Shown: piece after piece, positions 54,927 through 63,489 of the stretch
Numbering within the stretch: the first letter of the stretch is position 1
How the letters are laid out: each line of letters starts with the position of its first letter
Source: Chondrus crispus
Taxonomy: Eukaryota > Rhodophyta > Florideophyceae > Gigartinales > Gigartinaceae
Direction of reading: 5' to 3'
Assembly (NCBI RefSeq): GCF_000350225.1
Contig: NW_005179170.1
Coordinates: forward strand, 1 to 64,000
Length of the DNA stretch: 64,000 nucleotides
Position numbers and translations under genes: made by a program
The notes under the pieces: generated by a model
What the model was told of the DNA's origin: nothing
What the model saw: only the letters and a program-made list of their open reading frames with translations
Database searches by the model: none

Positions 54927-55988
54927 ATGGAAACCGCCACAGGCGGCTTGCTGCGCTTCCCGCGCTTCCTGCGCGCGTTTCTCGCATCGATCAGGTCGCA
55001 ACAGTCGTTGCGCGCCGCGTCGCCGCCGAACCTCCTCTATCCTGAGATCCGCCTCTCGGATGCGTGGCTGGCGCTGCTGCTGGCCGCGCTCCTTCTTTCC
55101 CTGCGCATCGCCCTGGAGCGCTTCGTCTTCCCGCGCCTCTTCCCGCAATTCCCCGCTCGCAAGCGCGGCAAGCTTTCAGAAAACCTTTTCTACGCCGCGT
55201 ATTATACGGCCACCTTCGCCTACTTCGCGGCCGCCGTGCTCCCGCATGCGGAGTGGACCGCGCCGCTGCTCGACAACCGCCCCATCGTCGTGCGCGGGCT
55301 CATCCACCCTTTCCCGCCGCCCATGAGCGAGCGCGAGCACTGGTACTACGCTCAGTCCATGGGCTTCTATATGTCCGCCGCGGCCTTCTTGCTGCTGTTC
55401 GATGGGAGACGCTCCGACTTCGCAGAGCTCATCCTGCACCACACAGTCACCATCGGGCTCGTGGGCATGAGCTATGCATACGGATATGTGCGTGCGGGCA
55501 TGGTTATCATGGCGCTGCATGACGTCGGCGATATCTTCCTGTACTCGGCGAAGGCGATCCACTACCTCGGCTTCGCGGGCTTCGATACGGCCGTGTTTGC
55601 TGTTTTCACCGTCGTTTTTTACGTCACGCGCCTCGTCATGTTCTCGCGCATGGTGCACACCATCCTCGTCGAGACGCTGCAGGTCGTGGTCGAGGAGCCG
55701 GCGTTCAACCGCTGGGCCATGTTTTATGACACCTACCTACCGCATTACGCTTTCTTCGTCGTGTGCTTGTCCACGCTCCTGTTTTTGCACTGCTTCTGGA
55801 TGGCGCTTATCCTGCGCATGATCCATCGTGAGCTGTTCTTGGGCAACAAGATCTCGGATCAGGGCGACATTCGCAGCGACCATGGCAGCGAGGATGGGGG
55901 GGATGACCGCAACCACGACGCTCTTTTCGAGGACGCCCCGGGCCATGAGGGCGATGTCGGCGCCGTTTTGGGGAAGAAGCGCATGTAG
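54927..55988 (+). CDS. TLC-domain (LAG1-type) ceramide synthase
   Basis: Encodes 353 aa from ATG 54927, chosen because upstream in-frame codons do not resemble the family. Six or so membrane helices are visible. The LAG1 motif is complete: RSDFAELILHHTVTIGL with the catalytic His pair at about 171-172, then MALHDVGDIFLYSAK with His198, Asp199 and Asp202. A conserved YY/F-W stretch precedes it (EHWYYAQSMGFY). The C-terminal tail is acidic (SDHGSEDGGDDRNHD), as is common in ceramide synthases, where it is a casein-kinase-2-type phosphorylation target. The enzyme joins a fatty acyl-CoA to a sphingoid base in the ER. No Homeobox domain is present, as in plant and fungal LAG1 proteins. Chain-length preference cannot be read. 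Confidence 0.92.
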   Translation: METATGGLLRFPRFLRAFLASIRSQQSLRAASPPNLLYPEIRLSDAWLALLLAALLLSLRIALERFVFPRLFPQFPARKRGKLSENLFYAAYYTATFAYFAAAVLPHAEWTAPLLDNRPIVVRGLIHPFPPPMSEREHWYYAQSMGFYMSAAAFLLLFDGRRSDFAELILHHTVTIGLVGMSYAYGYVRAGMVIMALHDVGDIFLYSAKAIHYLGFAGFDTAVFAVFTVVFYVTRLVMFSRMVHTILVETLQVVVEEPAFNRWAMFYDTYLPHYAFFVVCLSTLLFLHCFWMALILRMIHRELFLGNKISDQGDIRSDHGSEDGGDDRNHDALFEDAPGHEGDVGAVLGKKRM

Positions 55989-56249
55989 TTAGTGCGGGAG
56001 AGTGGGAGAGAGCGAGTTGGGCGAAGCGCTGGCCAATGTTTTTTTAAAAGATATTGTTGCGTTTAGGGGGGCGATCAGGTGCATTTTGGTGGTTTTTTAA
56101 TCCAACTCTAATTTTTCGGGTGGGCCTGGCCAATTGGTGCCCAACTGCTGCCTTTCCTCGTCGCGACGTGATCCTCTACCTTGCATCTCACCGGCGATCG
56201 GTCGATTCTCACTTGCCGGCAGGCGAGCGCAGAGCGGCGATCCGATGAC

Positions 56250-57704
56250 ATGCCAGTCTCGCAGCGAAGCATGGCATTCCTCCCCGGCCTCACCGCCTCC
56301 TCCTTTCTCCGGCGCGCGCGTCCCTTCCACGCCTGCCCCGCCTCCCTAGCCCCGGGGCTCTCGCTGCGCCACTTCGCACCGAACACGAAGCGGATCCGAA
56401 AGCCCAAGTCGCTGGTAGCCCCGCCGGGCACGGCCGTGCCCCGCCACATAGCTGTCGTGGGCGGCGGCTTGGCCGGCCTGGCGGTGACGTACCATCTGCT
56501 GTACTCGACGGCGCGCTACGCGCGCAAGCGCGGCTTCGACGCCGACTCGCTGCGCATCACCATCCTGGACGCGCGCGCCCCGGGGGAGGGCGGCGCGACG
56601 GCCGCCGCAGCCGGCCTGCTCCACCCGTTCACCCCGCGCGCGAAGAAGAAGGCGTGGAAGCCCGTGCGCTCCATGGATGCCGCGCTCAGCCTCGTTCGCA
56701 TCGCGCAGGAGAAGACGCCCGCCAGATGCATTGTTCGCTTCCCAGGCTTGCTGCGCCTCGCACTCACGGAGAAGATGCGCACGGACTTTCAGCAGGCCGC
56801 TCATCGCTTTCCCAGGGAAATCCAGTTCTTGGAGGCCGAAGAGGTGCGCCAACGGTTTTCGGGCGCGCCGGAGGGCGTATGTGGCGCGCTCATCAGAGAT
56901 GCTGCCGTCGTGGATACCAGCGCATATGTGAGGAACTTGTGGCAGGTATGTGAGGAGAGCGGGAGGGTCCGTTGGCAAAGGGAGGATGTGTCCAATGTGT
57001 CGGCGCTGTTTGAGGGTGGGACCAAGGCGGATAGGGGAGGGATGGCAAGTAATGGAGCCCAGTCGACGAGTTTTGATACTGTTATTCTTTGCGCGGGGGC
57101 GTCAATAAAGGCCATCAGGGGGTTTCAGAATATCCCCTTGACTGCGTGCAGAGGACAGAACCTCCATCTCGAGTCCGCGAGGCCAGACGCTACGCTCGGC
57201 ACGCCAGTGATATCTGGCAAGTACATCGTGCCAGAATACTTCAGTGGGAGCTCAGATGCACAGGATGATGAGACAGTGGATAGGGGGGTGCAGAGGATCA
57301 TTGCAGGTGCAACTTTTGAATATAAGGACAGCGACCAGTCTGAGACGGAGTTCCTTGAAGAGTCATGCAAAAACGATGTCGTGCGAGCGACTTCTGAACT
57401 TGACGAACCGCTGCACCGACTTGTACCTGACTTGTATGACGGCTGGAACATAACTGGGAGCTCGTCAGGGACAAGAGCTCTGCCCCCTCGTTCCGTGGAA
57501 GGGTCGATACCAATTGCATGCAGAGTGAGTGGGACAAGAGAGGATGTGTCATGTTGGGTTTTTACGGGGCTGGGGTCGAGGGGACTCTTGCACCATGCAT
57601 ATCTGGGCAGGATGTTGGCACATGCAGTCGTTGCCGGCAACGAAGGCCTAATCCCAGGTGACGCCAGGCGGTTCCCGCTCGAAATGGGGAAAAGTCACGA
57701 CTAG
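56250..57704 (+). CDS. FAD-dependent oxidoreductase (DAO family), organelle-targeted
   Basis: Encodes 484 aa from ATG 56250; ATG 56271 in good context is an alternative start. The first 60 residues are Arg/Ser/Ala-rich, like a transit peptide. The dinucleotide-binding motif HIAVVGGGLAGLAVTYHLL (about 66-84) is followed by a DAO-type GGATAAAAGLLHPF segment and the C-terminal FAD-contact region (VFTGLGSRGLLHHAYLGRMLAHAV). The HPF(TP)R segment and overall order resemble the oxidoreductase half of MnmC and its plant single-domain relatives. MnmC demodifies cmnm5s2U in bacterial tRNA wobble uridines. A function in organellar tRNA modification or glycine/sarcosine-type amine oxidation are both possible. 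Lies 261 bp after the TLC gene, same strand. Confidence 0.85.
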   Translation: MPVSQRSMAFLPGLTASSFLRRARPFHACPASLAPGLSLRHFAPNTKRIRKPKSLVAPPGTAVPRHIAVVGGGLAGLAVTYHLLYSTARYARKRGFDADSLRITILDARAPGEGGATAAAAGLLHPFTPRAKKKAWKPVRSMDAALSLVRIAQEKTPARCIVRFPGLLRLALTEKMRTDFQQAAHRFPREIQFLEAEEVRQRFSGAPEGVCGALIRDAAVVDTSAYVRNLWQVCEESGRVRWQREDVSNVSALFEGGTKADRGGMASNGAQSTSFDTVILCAGASIKAIRGFQNIPLTACRGQNLHLESARPDATLGTPVISGKYIVPEYFSGSSDAQDDETVDRGVQRIIAGATFEYKDSDQSETEFLEESCKNDVVRATSELDEPLHRLVPDLYDGWNITGSSSGTRALPPRSVEGSIPIACRVSGTREDVSCWVFTGLGSRGLLHHAYLGRMLAHAVVAGNEGLIPGDARRFPLEMGKSHD

Positions 57705-58041
57705 ATGCTGTAGATGTCCGTGTCGCAACGGGGCTGCTGCTTGTGATTGGAAAAAGTTGCTACAACATTGCCTTCCGATGCGTACCCCGCCCACCTCTTC
57801 AACTGTTTTGAAAACAAGGCCAGTACGAAATCCCTTCCTACCCGTGACCACTATTTACAAACCAACATCCGTTGTCTCAAAGTACATTCGCCCTTAAAGC
57901 CTCTAAAATGACCTTTCCATGTACAGTATGACGATATGCACAGCATCTCCAAACGGGCAACTTTCGAAAGTGAGGCCAAACAGTTGTGGAGAGCGCCAAA
58001 TGAGCCTAGCCCCGGAGGCTTCACCAGTTGTCGTTTCCCCA
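57705..58041. other. 3'-to-3' spacer
   Basis: Between the convergent oxidoreductase and Sgf11-type zinc-finger genes. Nothing recognised beyond likely 3' UTRs. Confidence 0.5.
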
Positions 58042-61000
58042 TCAACCCATCAGATCGCTCTCATCGAAACTTAATCTGAGGGCTCTATCAATCTCATGAA
58101 TGGCGGCGGGATCTGACGACTGCTGCACTCCTAGATGCGCCGGTATCTGCCTCATAGGTCCTGTCGTCACAACCTGGTGCCCGTGAACATTTAGGGGAGC
58201 TGTCGGGTTCGTCATCGGCCCTGCATGTAGAGGGGCGCTCGAGTTCATTCCCGGACCACGAGTGGCGGTAAGCATTTGCTGGAAAATCGCGTCATGTGGA
58301 TTCATCATCCCTGCATTTGGTCCGGTCGGCATTCCTTTTCCTGCCATTCCAGGGACTACTGGATTGTTCATTCCACCTGCTTGTGGCATCCCACCACTCA
58401 GCCCATTGACTTGCAAAAAGTTAAACATATTTGCACCATGAGCTGACGGTTGCATTCCAGGAACAACGCCGAGGTTTTGCATAGGGCGGTGCAAGTCTTG
58501 CATGTTCTGTAATATGTTTGGAGCACCGGGAGCTCCGGCCCCTGCTGCTATTGGAGGATTACGATTCGCGTGTGCCATGCGCAGCATCATCAGGTTTCGC
58601 TGGTTGATGGGTGTATTATGACCAAGTTGAGCAGATTGCGCCCCAAGGGCATTGCTGTAGAACCCTTGAGATGCGTGTCCAGCCTGATTCATCATGAGGT
58701 TGTTTCGGTTTGGACCCTTCCCAAACATGGAGGGGTCGTTCAGTTTTCCTGCTTTTCCCGGAACCATATCAGCGGGCAGCACATCTGCTCTTCGTAATTG
58801 CGCCTCTAAATCATGCGGATTCTGAATCACGTCATCTTTCCGCAGTTGTCCATGTGCTTGTGGTTGCCTGTTCTTTTGCGCAGCGACGGCTGCCATCCTG
58901 GCGTGCTTCGCTCTGCCTTGAGGAGTCATCCCTCTCAAAGTCTGTTGCGGTAGTTGGGTGGCGAGCTTATCTGCGAGTTGTCCCATTGGTGAGGTGTGCA
59001 ACACCCCACTGCGAGACATTCCTGATGAAACTATTTCTCGACCTGCTGCATGCGCATTAACTTGAGCTGCAGCCTGATGGAAATCCATTTGCGATTTCGG
59101 AGATACTCCCCTGGCTTGGTTTATCCTGTTCATAGCCGAGGTTGTCGCATTCTGTTGCGAAGTGGCAAGAAGCATAGGGTCATGGTATGCTCCCGTCGTC
59201 ATAGGACTTCCGCGATGCATAGGCAGGCGCTCCCCGCTGCGAGAAGAAGCCTGACTTGGAGATGGAGTCTTCGTCTTCTTCGCGGCAACTGCTCGCATGA
59301 TCATCGCAGCATTGCTCTGACTCGGAGATGCATGTGCCCGTGCCTTACCCGCCCTGGCACCTCCCTTCATATTGACGTGCATACCTGCAGGCGCACCTGC
59401 CACGGTAGGAAGCGATTGCACAGTGCCGACTCTGACTGAGGGCGATACGCTAGTCGGTGCGTGCATGGGCCGGAAAGCGCCCTTTGCTTGCATCGCCAGC
59501 TGTTCCTGTGTCAGATACTGTGATGATGCCGCTGCTGAAGCAGCTGACATTGCGGCGCTCGCAGCTTTGCTCGCAGTGATCTGAGCGGGGGTTCTCCCAA
59601 CAGTCGGGAGTTGATGAGAATCCGCAGTATTTGCGGCCTTAACGTTCGTTCCAGTGGTCCCAGCAGATGACCTTGAGCTTGTCGACTTCCTCGGCGTCTG
59701 AACCGGTCTTACCTGCGTCTGTCCATTCGCCATACGGGCAGCAGAAGCAGTGCCTGGCCCCCGTTGAGCTTTCGAGATGCGCTGCTTCTTCGTCACAGGC
59801 TGATGATTAACAGGCGCCGCAGGTGCCGGCGGCGGCACAGCTGCAGGAGCTTGCGTTTTAGGCGGAAACTTCCTTTGACGTGCGTCCACAGCCGCACTCA
59901 CACTCGACGCATTCGCGCTCGCTCCCGGCTTGGCTGAGGGCATAAAAGGCGTCGCAGTCGCTAGTGGCAACTTAATTGAGGCCGATGTCCTGGTATCCAT
60001 TTCAAACGCTCCCGTCTCCGCGAAATACTTTTGCCCATGAAAGACGGAGGATGTCTTCGCCACGGGCGCCTGCGGCACATCCATCTGATGCAAACTCGAG
60101 CTGGCAAGCTCCTTTCCCCCCATCCCTCTCAAATACATCAACGACCCGACCAAGGTCGGGACAGCCTGCTTCACAGCCCCTATCTGCTTCTCCAGTTGTG
60201 CCTCTTGCTTCTGCTTGGCACTCCCCTTGCCCGGCGGCAGGCCCGTGATCTGCATCCCCCCAGCGGTCATAAAGCTCCTCTCCTGCGGAGCCAAATACCC
60301 GCGCTTCTTCTGCGCCCGGGGCGTGACGAGGGGCATGGCGGTCTGCATGAGCTTGCTCCACGGCGCAGCGCAACCAAATCGCATAGCGGCAACCCTGAGC
60401 GGGTCGTCATGTCGGTCTTTGCTGGGCATGCGGAAGACGCCGGTAGCATTGGCCGCAATCATGGCCTTGCGCTCCATGTTAAGCGTCTTCTTCCGCGCGG
60501 CCGGGGTCTCCAGCAGCGCGGGCAACGCGGCGCGTCTCAGCCGCGCCATACTGCACCTCGGTCGATACTCCCCAACGACGGGGGTGAGAAACTTCTTCCA
60601 GTCGTCCTCCTCCGGCGGAAACGCGGGGCGCTTCCGCCTGCGCGCGGTGTCGTCCTCGACGGCGCGCGGGCGCGGGCGCTTCGCCATGACGCGCGGCTTC
60701 CGCGACGCGCGGGCGCGGGCAGGCGGCGGGGTTAGGTTTGCGCCGTATGGCGCGAAGATGAGGCGCAGCTCATCGTCGTCAGCGGGCGGCGCGGGGCGCA
60801 CGTCGTCCGCGGCGGGCGGGGCCGCCTCGCAACTTGCGGCGTGCCCCCCGAAGCGCGTGAACAGGAAAGGGCGCGCACAGCGCACGCACTGCACCAGCGG
60901 GAGACGTGGGGAGATGGGGGAGATTGTGACAGGGTCGTCGAAGAGGTCCGCGAGCGCAGGGTCGACAGGGACCGCGCCCGAGCAGCGGGAGAGGCTGAGC

Positions 61001-61254
61001 GCGTGGGCATGGGGGGCGGTCTGGGAGACATAGGAGAGGTGCAGGGCATCGAGCACGGCGAGGGTGGAATCGGAGGCCCACGAGGTGGAGGGGATGAGGA
61101 CGGTGCGCTGCGGAGGGGGGGCCGGAGCGTGTGGGGGAAGGACGTGCGGCTCGAAATCGGTGGGGGTTAGGGAGGCGGCGTGCTTCTGCAGGGAGGTGTG
61201 CAAGGCCGTTGGGGAGGGGGAGGTTCCGTCGGGGGGAGGAGTGGAGGAGGTCAT
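58042..61254 (-). CDS. Large protein with Sgf11/Sgf73-type zinc finger (candidate SAGA subunit)
   Basis: Encodes 1070 aa from ATG 61252-61254. The N-terminal part contains CVRCARPFLFTRFGGHAASC (Cys123, Cys126, His138, Cys142). The spacing C-x2-C-x11-H-x3-C with the RF pair before His is exactly that of the Sgf11/ATXN7L3 zinc finger of the SAGA deubiquitinase module; Sgf73/ataxin-7 carries a related finger. A basic stretch (KPRVMAKRPRPRAVEDD ... RRRKRPAF, about 200-230) follows. The rest, over 600 residues, is low-complexity, rich in Ala, Met, Gln, Pro, Gly and Asn, as in transcription cofactors. The length fits an Sgf73/ataxin-7-like anchor better than the small Sgf11. No SCA7 signature was recognised, so the family assignment is tentative. 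Probably a nuclear transcription cofactor. Confidence 0.62.
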   Translation of the reverse strand: MTSSTPPPDGTSPSPTALHTSLQKHAASLTPTDFEPHVLPPHAPAPPPQRTVLIPSTSWASDSTLAVLDALHLSYVSQTAPHAHALSLSRCSGAVPVDPALADLFDDPVTISPISPRLPLVQCVRCARPFLFTRFGGHAASCEAAPPAADDVRPAPPADDDELRLIFAPYGANLTPPPARARASRKPRVMAKRPRPRAVEDDTARRRKRPAFPPEEDDWKKFLTPVVGEYRPRCSMARLRRAALPALLETPAARKKTLNMERKAMIAANATGVFRMPSKDRHDDPLRVAAMRFGCAAPWSKLMQTAMPLVTPRAQKKRGYLAPQERSFMTAGGMQITGLPPGKGSAKQKQEAQLEKQIGAVKQAVPTLVGSLMYLRGMGGKELASSSLHQMDVPQAPVAKTSSVFHGQKYFAETGAFEMDTRTSASIKLPLATATPFMPSAKPGASANASSVSAAVDARQRKFPPKTQAPAAVPPPAPAAPVNHQPVTKKQRISKAQRGPGTASAARMANGQTQVRPVQTPRKSTSSRSSAGTTGTNVKAANTADSHQLPTVGRTPAQITASKAASAAMSAASAAASSQYLTQEQLAMQAKGAFRPMHAPTSVSPSVRVGTVQSLPTVAGAPAGMHVNMKGGARAGKARAHASPSQSNAAMIMRAVAAKKTKTPSPSQASSRSGERLPMHRGSPMTTGAYHDPMLLATSQQNATTSAMNRINQARGVSPKSQMDFHQAAAQVNAHAAGREIVSSGMSRSGVLHTSPMGQLADKLATQLPQQTLRGMTPQGRAKHARMAAVAAQKNRQPQAHGQLRKDDVIQNPHDLEAQLRRADVLPADMVPGKAGKLNDPSMFGKGPNRNNLMMNQAGHASQGFYSNALGAQSAQLGHNTPINQRNLMMLRMAHANRNPPIAAGAGAPGAPNILQNMQDLHRPMQNLGVVPGMQPSAHGANMFNFLQVNGLSGGMPQAGGMNNPVVPGMAGKGMPTGPNAGMMNPHDAIFQQMLTATRGPGMNSSAPLHAGPMTNPTAPLNVHGHQVVTTGPMRQIPAHLGVQQSSDPAAIHEIDRALRLSFDESDLMG

Positions 61255-61633
61255 GAAGGTTTGGAGGGGAGGTCGGGGGCTACGGGGCAGGGAGGGTTGG
61301 TCTTAAAGCCGGAGCGGGAGACAGAGAAGAGCGATAGGGACAGGGGTTTCTCGCCACGCTAAAATTCGAATGACATGTGGTAGACGTGTACACGTGTGCA
61401 CTGCGGATCGGCGATGCTGCGCGCTGTAAGCATGCGAGCGGGCCAATCGCGGGTGGGGCCGCCGGTGCTCTTGCTCTCGCCCAAGGTCATCGCGCGGGGC
61501 GTGGCGGTTAACTTGTCCGCCCTGCCTCCCCGCATCTTCTCTCGGCAAGCATCTTCTCTTGGCAAGCATCTTCTCTCGGCGAGCTCGTAGTTGTACGGCT
61601 CGATCTCTCGCTTCGCCACCGCCGACCGCCACC
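61255..61633. promoter_or_regulatory. Shared divergent promoter region with a 17-bp triple repeat
   Basis: Interval between the zinc-finger gene (-) and the Tim gene (+). Contains an ACGTGTACACGTGT palindrome at 61385-61398 (a G-box-like double ACGT core) and three tandem copies of GCATCTTCTCTCGGCAA (61532-61582) just before the Tim start codon. Confidence 0.4.
61532..61582 (+). repeat. 17-bp tandem repeat, three copies
   Basis: Units at 61532-61548, 61549-61565 and 61566-61582 differ by one base each. In the 5' leader or promoter of the Tim gene. Confidence 0.9.
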
Positions 61634-62200
61634 ATGAACGCCGCGCCGGGGCAGAATGTCGACATGATGCGCGCGGAGATGAGCTTCTACGCAGACATGT
61701 TCAACAAGTACGTACGGCCCGCCTCTGCAAGCCAAACCCGCTCGCGCCCCATGGAAGCCCCCCGCGCGATGCTAACGCTTCTGCCTTGTGTCGGCGCCGC
61801 GACAGGATGACAGAGATGTGCTTCAAGAAGTGCGTCCCGCGCTTTCATGACGGAGATCTCAATACGGGTGAGAGTGTGTATCCCCACAGCGTCACCGACC
61901 TGTCCACCGACGCGCGCGTGCGTGGGCTCGTGTTCCGTTCGACGATTGCTGACCGAAACGGCCCGCTCCTTTCCTTTCTCGTGTCCTCCCCCTCGTAACA
62001 GTGGTCTGCGCAGATCGATGCGTGGGCAAGTACGTCGATGTAAGTTGAGGCAAGGTCAAAATTGCGCCCTTCTACTTTCACCCGCGCTCTCGTTTTGCTT
62101 TTATTGACCACCTAGCACTTTGCCTTCTCCGCCGCAGGCCACCAACAAAATTGGGGAGATCATGCAACAAGCGCAGCAATCCATCCAGCCGCCTCAGTGA
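61634..62200 (+). CDS. Small Tim chaperone (Tim10-like), four exons
   Basis: Exons 61634-61707, 61806-61873, 62002-62039 and 62138-62200 give 80 aa; start ATG in a CACCATGA context. All introns are short (98-128 bp) with GT...AG ends. The product carries the twin CX3C motif (CFKKC and CADRC, 15 residues apart) with GDLNTGEMVC before the second pair and RCVGKYVDATNKIGE after it, which best matches Tim10. These form a hexamer with Tim9 in the mitochondrial intermembrane space, escorting carrier and beta-barrel precursors, with oxidative folding by Mia40. A second possible 5' splice site 6 bp upstream (61867/61868) keeps frame but shortens the loop. The 3' end overlaps the next gene tail to tail by 7 bp. 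Confidence 0.9.
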
Positions 62201-63030
62201 CCGTCCTCCCGTAAAAAAACGTCTTCCGCCCCCGCCCTTGCCCCCTCCTCCTCCAGCAGCACCTCCACCGCCGGCGCCGGCGGCGCCCCAAAGCCTGGCC
62301 ACAGCACCGACACAAACGCATCCAACGCGGAGACGCTCCACGTCTCGACATGCCGCACGACCAACCCGTCGCCATCGAACGAATACCTCGTCTCCCCAGT
62401 GTACGGCTTTATCCTCGGCTTCCACGGCAAATTCAAGGCCCCCTCCAACCGCCACCTCGCCACCACCTGTTCCCCCCTCACCTCGATCGCGATCAAGTCC
62501 ACGCGCGACAGCCGCCGATCAAACAGCCCCGCCGCCGCCGACACATACTTTGCCAGCCCCGTCACGGGGACGTCCGGGTCGGGCCCGTCGAACACGCAGT
62601 CGTCCGCGTATATCGCGGCGGACAGCCTCCCCGTCACGTAGTACTGCCGCCGCACAAAGTCCTCACGTATCACTTCCACGCGTTCCGCCAGCGGCAGCCC
62701 GCGCCGCTTCTTCCCCGGCGCCAGGCCTAGACCCGGCGCCGTCAACGGTAAAGGCAGCGGCAGCGACTTGTGCCTCGCCACCACCGCCCATACCACCACC
62801 TGCCGCGCCCCGTCCAGCGCATCGCCAAACCGCCGCCGCCAGAACGGGCACTTGAGCGCCGCTGCGCGCACGCGCAGCCGGTCCACCGTGCGCACGGCGG
62901 GCGGCGGCGGTGGCGGCGGCGGCGGCGGCGGAGCCGACGGCAACGACGACGCGCACCGCGGGGGCTGGCGCCGCCGCCGCCGCGTCGTCCGCAGCGGGGG
63001 ACCCGGGAAGAAGGCGAGACGCGGCGACAT
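62194..63030 (-). CDS. DUF2358 (NTF2-like) family protein, plastid-targeted
   Basis: Encodes 278 aa from ATG 63028-63030; a slightly longer form from ATG 63057 is possible. The N-terminus is Arg/Pro/Ser-rich without acids (RTTRRRRRQPPRCASSLPSA), a typical plastid transit peptide, followed by a polyproline run. The C-terminal domain shows the DUF2358 pattern: REDFVRRQYYVTGRLSAAIY, DDCVFDGPDPDVPVTGLAKY, RWRLEGALNLPWKPRIKPYTG, RHVETWSVSALDAF. This SnoaL/NTF2-like alpha+beta fold is common in plants, algae and cyanobacteria, with no fixed biochemical role. Very GC-rich. The stop overlaps the Tim stop on the other strand. Confidence 0.85.
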   Translation of the reverse strand: MSPRLAFFPGPPLRTTRRRRRQPPRCASSLPSAPPPPPPPPPPPAVRTVDRLRVRAAALKCPFWRRRFGDALDGARQVVVWAVVARHKSLPLPLPLTAPGLGLAPGKKRRGLPLAERVEVIREDFVRRQYYVTGRLSAAIYADDCVFDGPDPDVPVTGLAKYVSAAAGLFDRRLSRVDLIAIEVRGEQVVARWRLEGALNLPWKPRIKPYTGETRYSFDGDGLVVRHVETWSVSALDAFVSVLWPGFGAPPAPAVEVLLEEEGARAGAEDVFLREDGH

Positions 63031-63489
63031 CGCGAATTGACCACGAAGAGGGAGCATAAAGGAACGCCAAGGGTGTCCGGGAAGGCCCAGGGTGATGGGG
63101 ACACCGGATATCGGATGCGCGGAAGGATGGCGAGGTGTCTCCTGGGGTTGTTTGAGATCGCGGGAAGACTTAAGTGCCAGCAATGCAGTTTTGCTGGCAC
63201 TTGACCCGAAAGGGTCCAAACAGGTCCTCGGACCAGTGCATGACTTTGTACACGTAGCACACGTGGCAGAGTGGCCTCCCTGCTTGTTTTTGTACTTGTA
63301 CGTACAGTAGATCACGCACTACAGTACACGCGTCCTTATCTCATCGCGTACCCCGCCCCTTCGCCTCGAGCTTCCTTAGGCTTGTCGCAGAGCACCTCCC
63401 TTTCCAAAGCCTCAACTTCACCCAGTCCTTGCCCCCTCAAAACGATGCAACCCCCCTTGCGCACCGCAACCGACCCCCTCTAATCACTC
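63031..63489. promoter_or_regulatory. Shared divergent promoter region
   Basis: About 460 bp between the DUF2358 gene (-) and the TFIIE-alpha gene (+). Contains a short inverted repeat AAGTGCCAGCAA / TTGCTGGCACTT (63170-63201) and GTACACGTAGCACACGTGG with ACGTG cores (about 63247-63265). No TATA box recognised. Confidence 0.4.
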
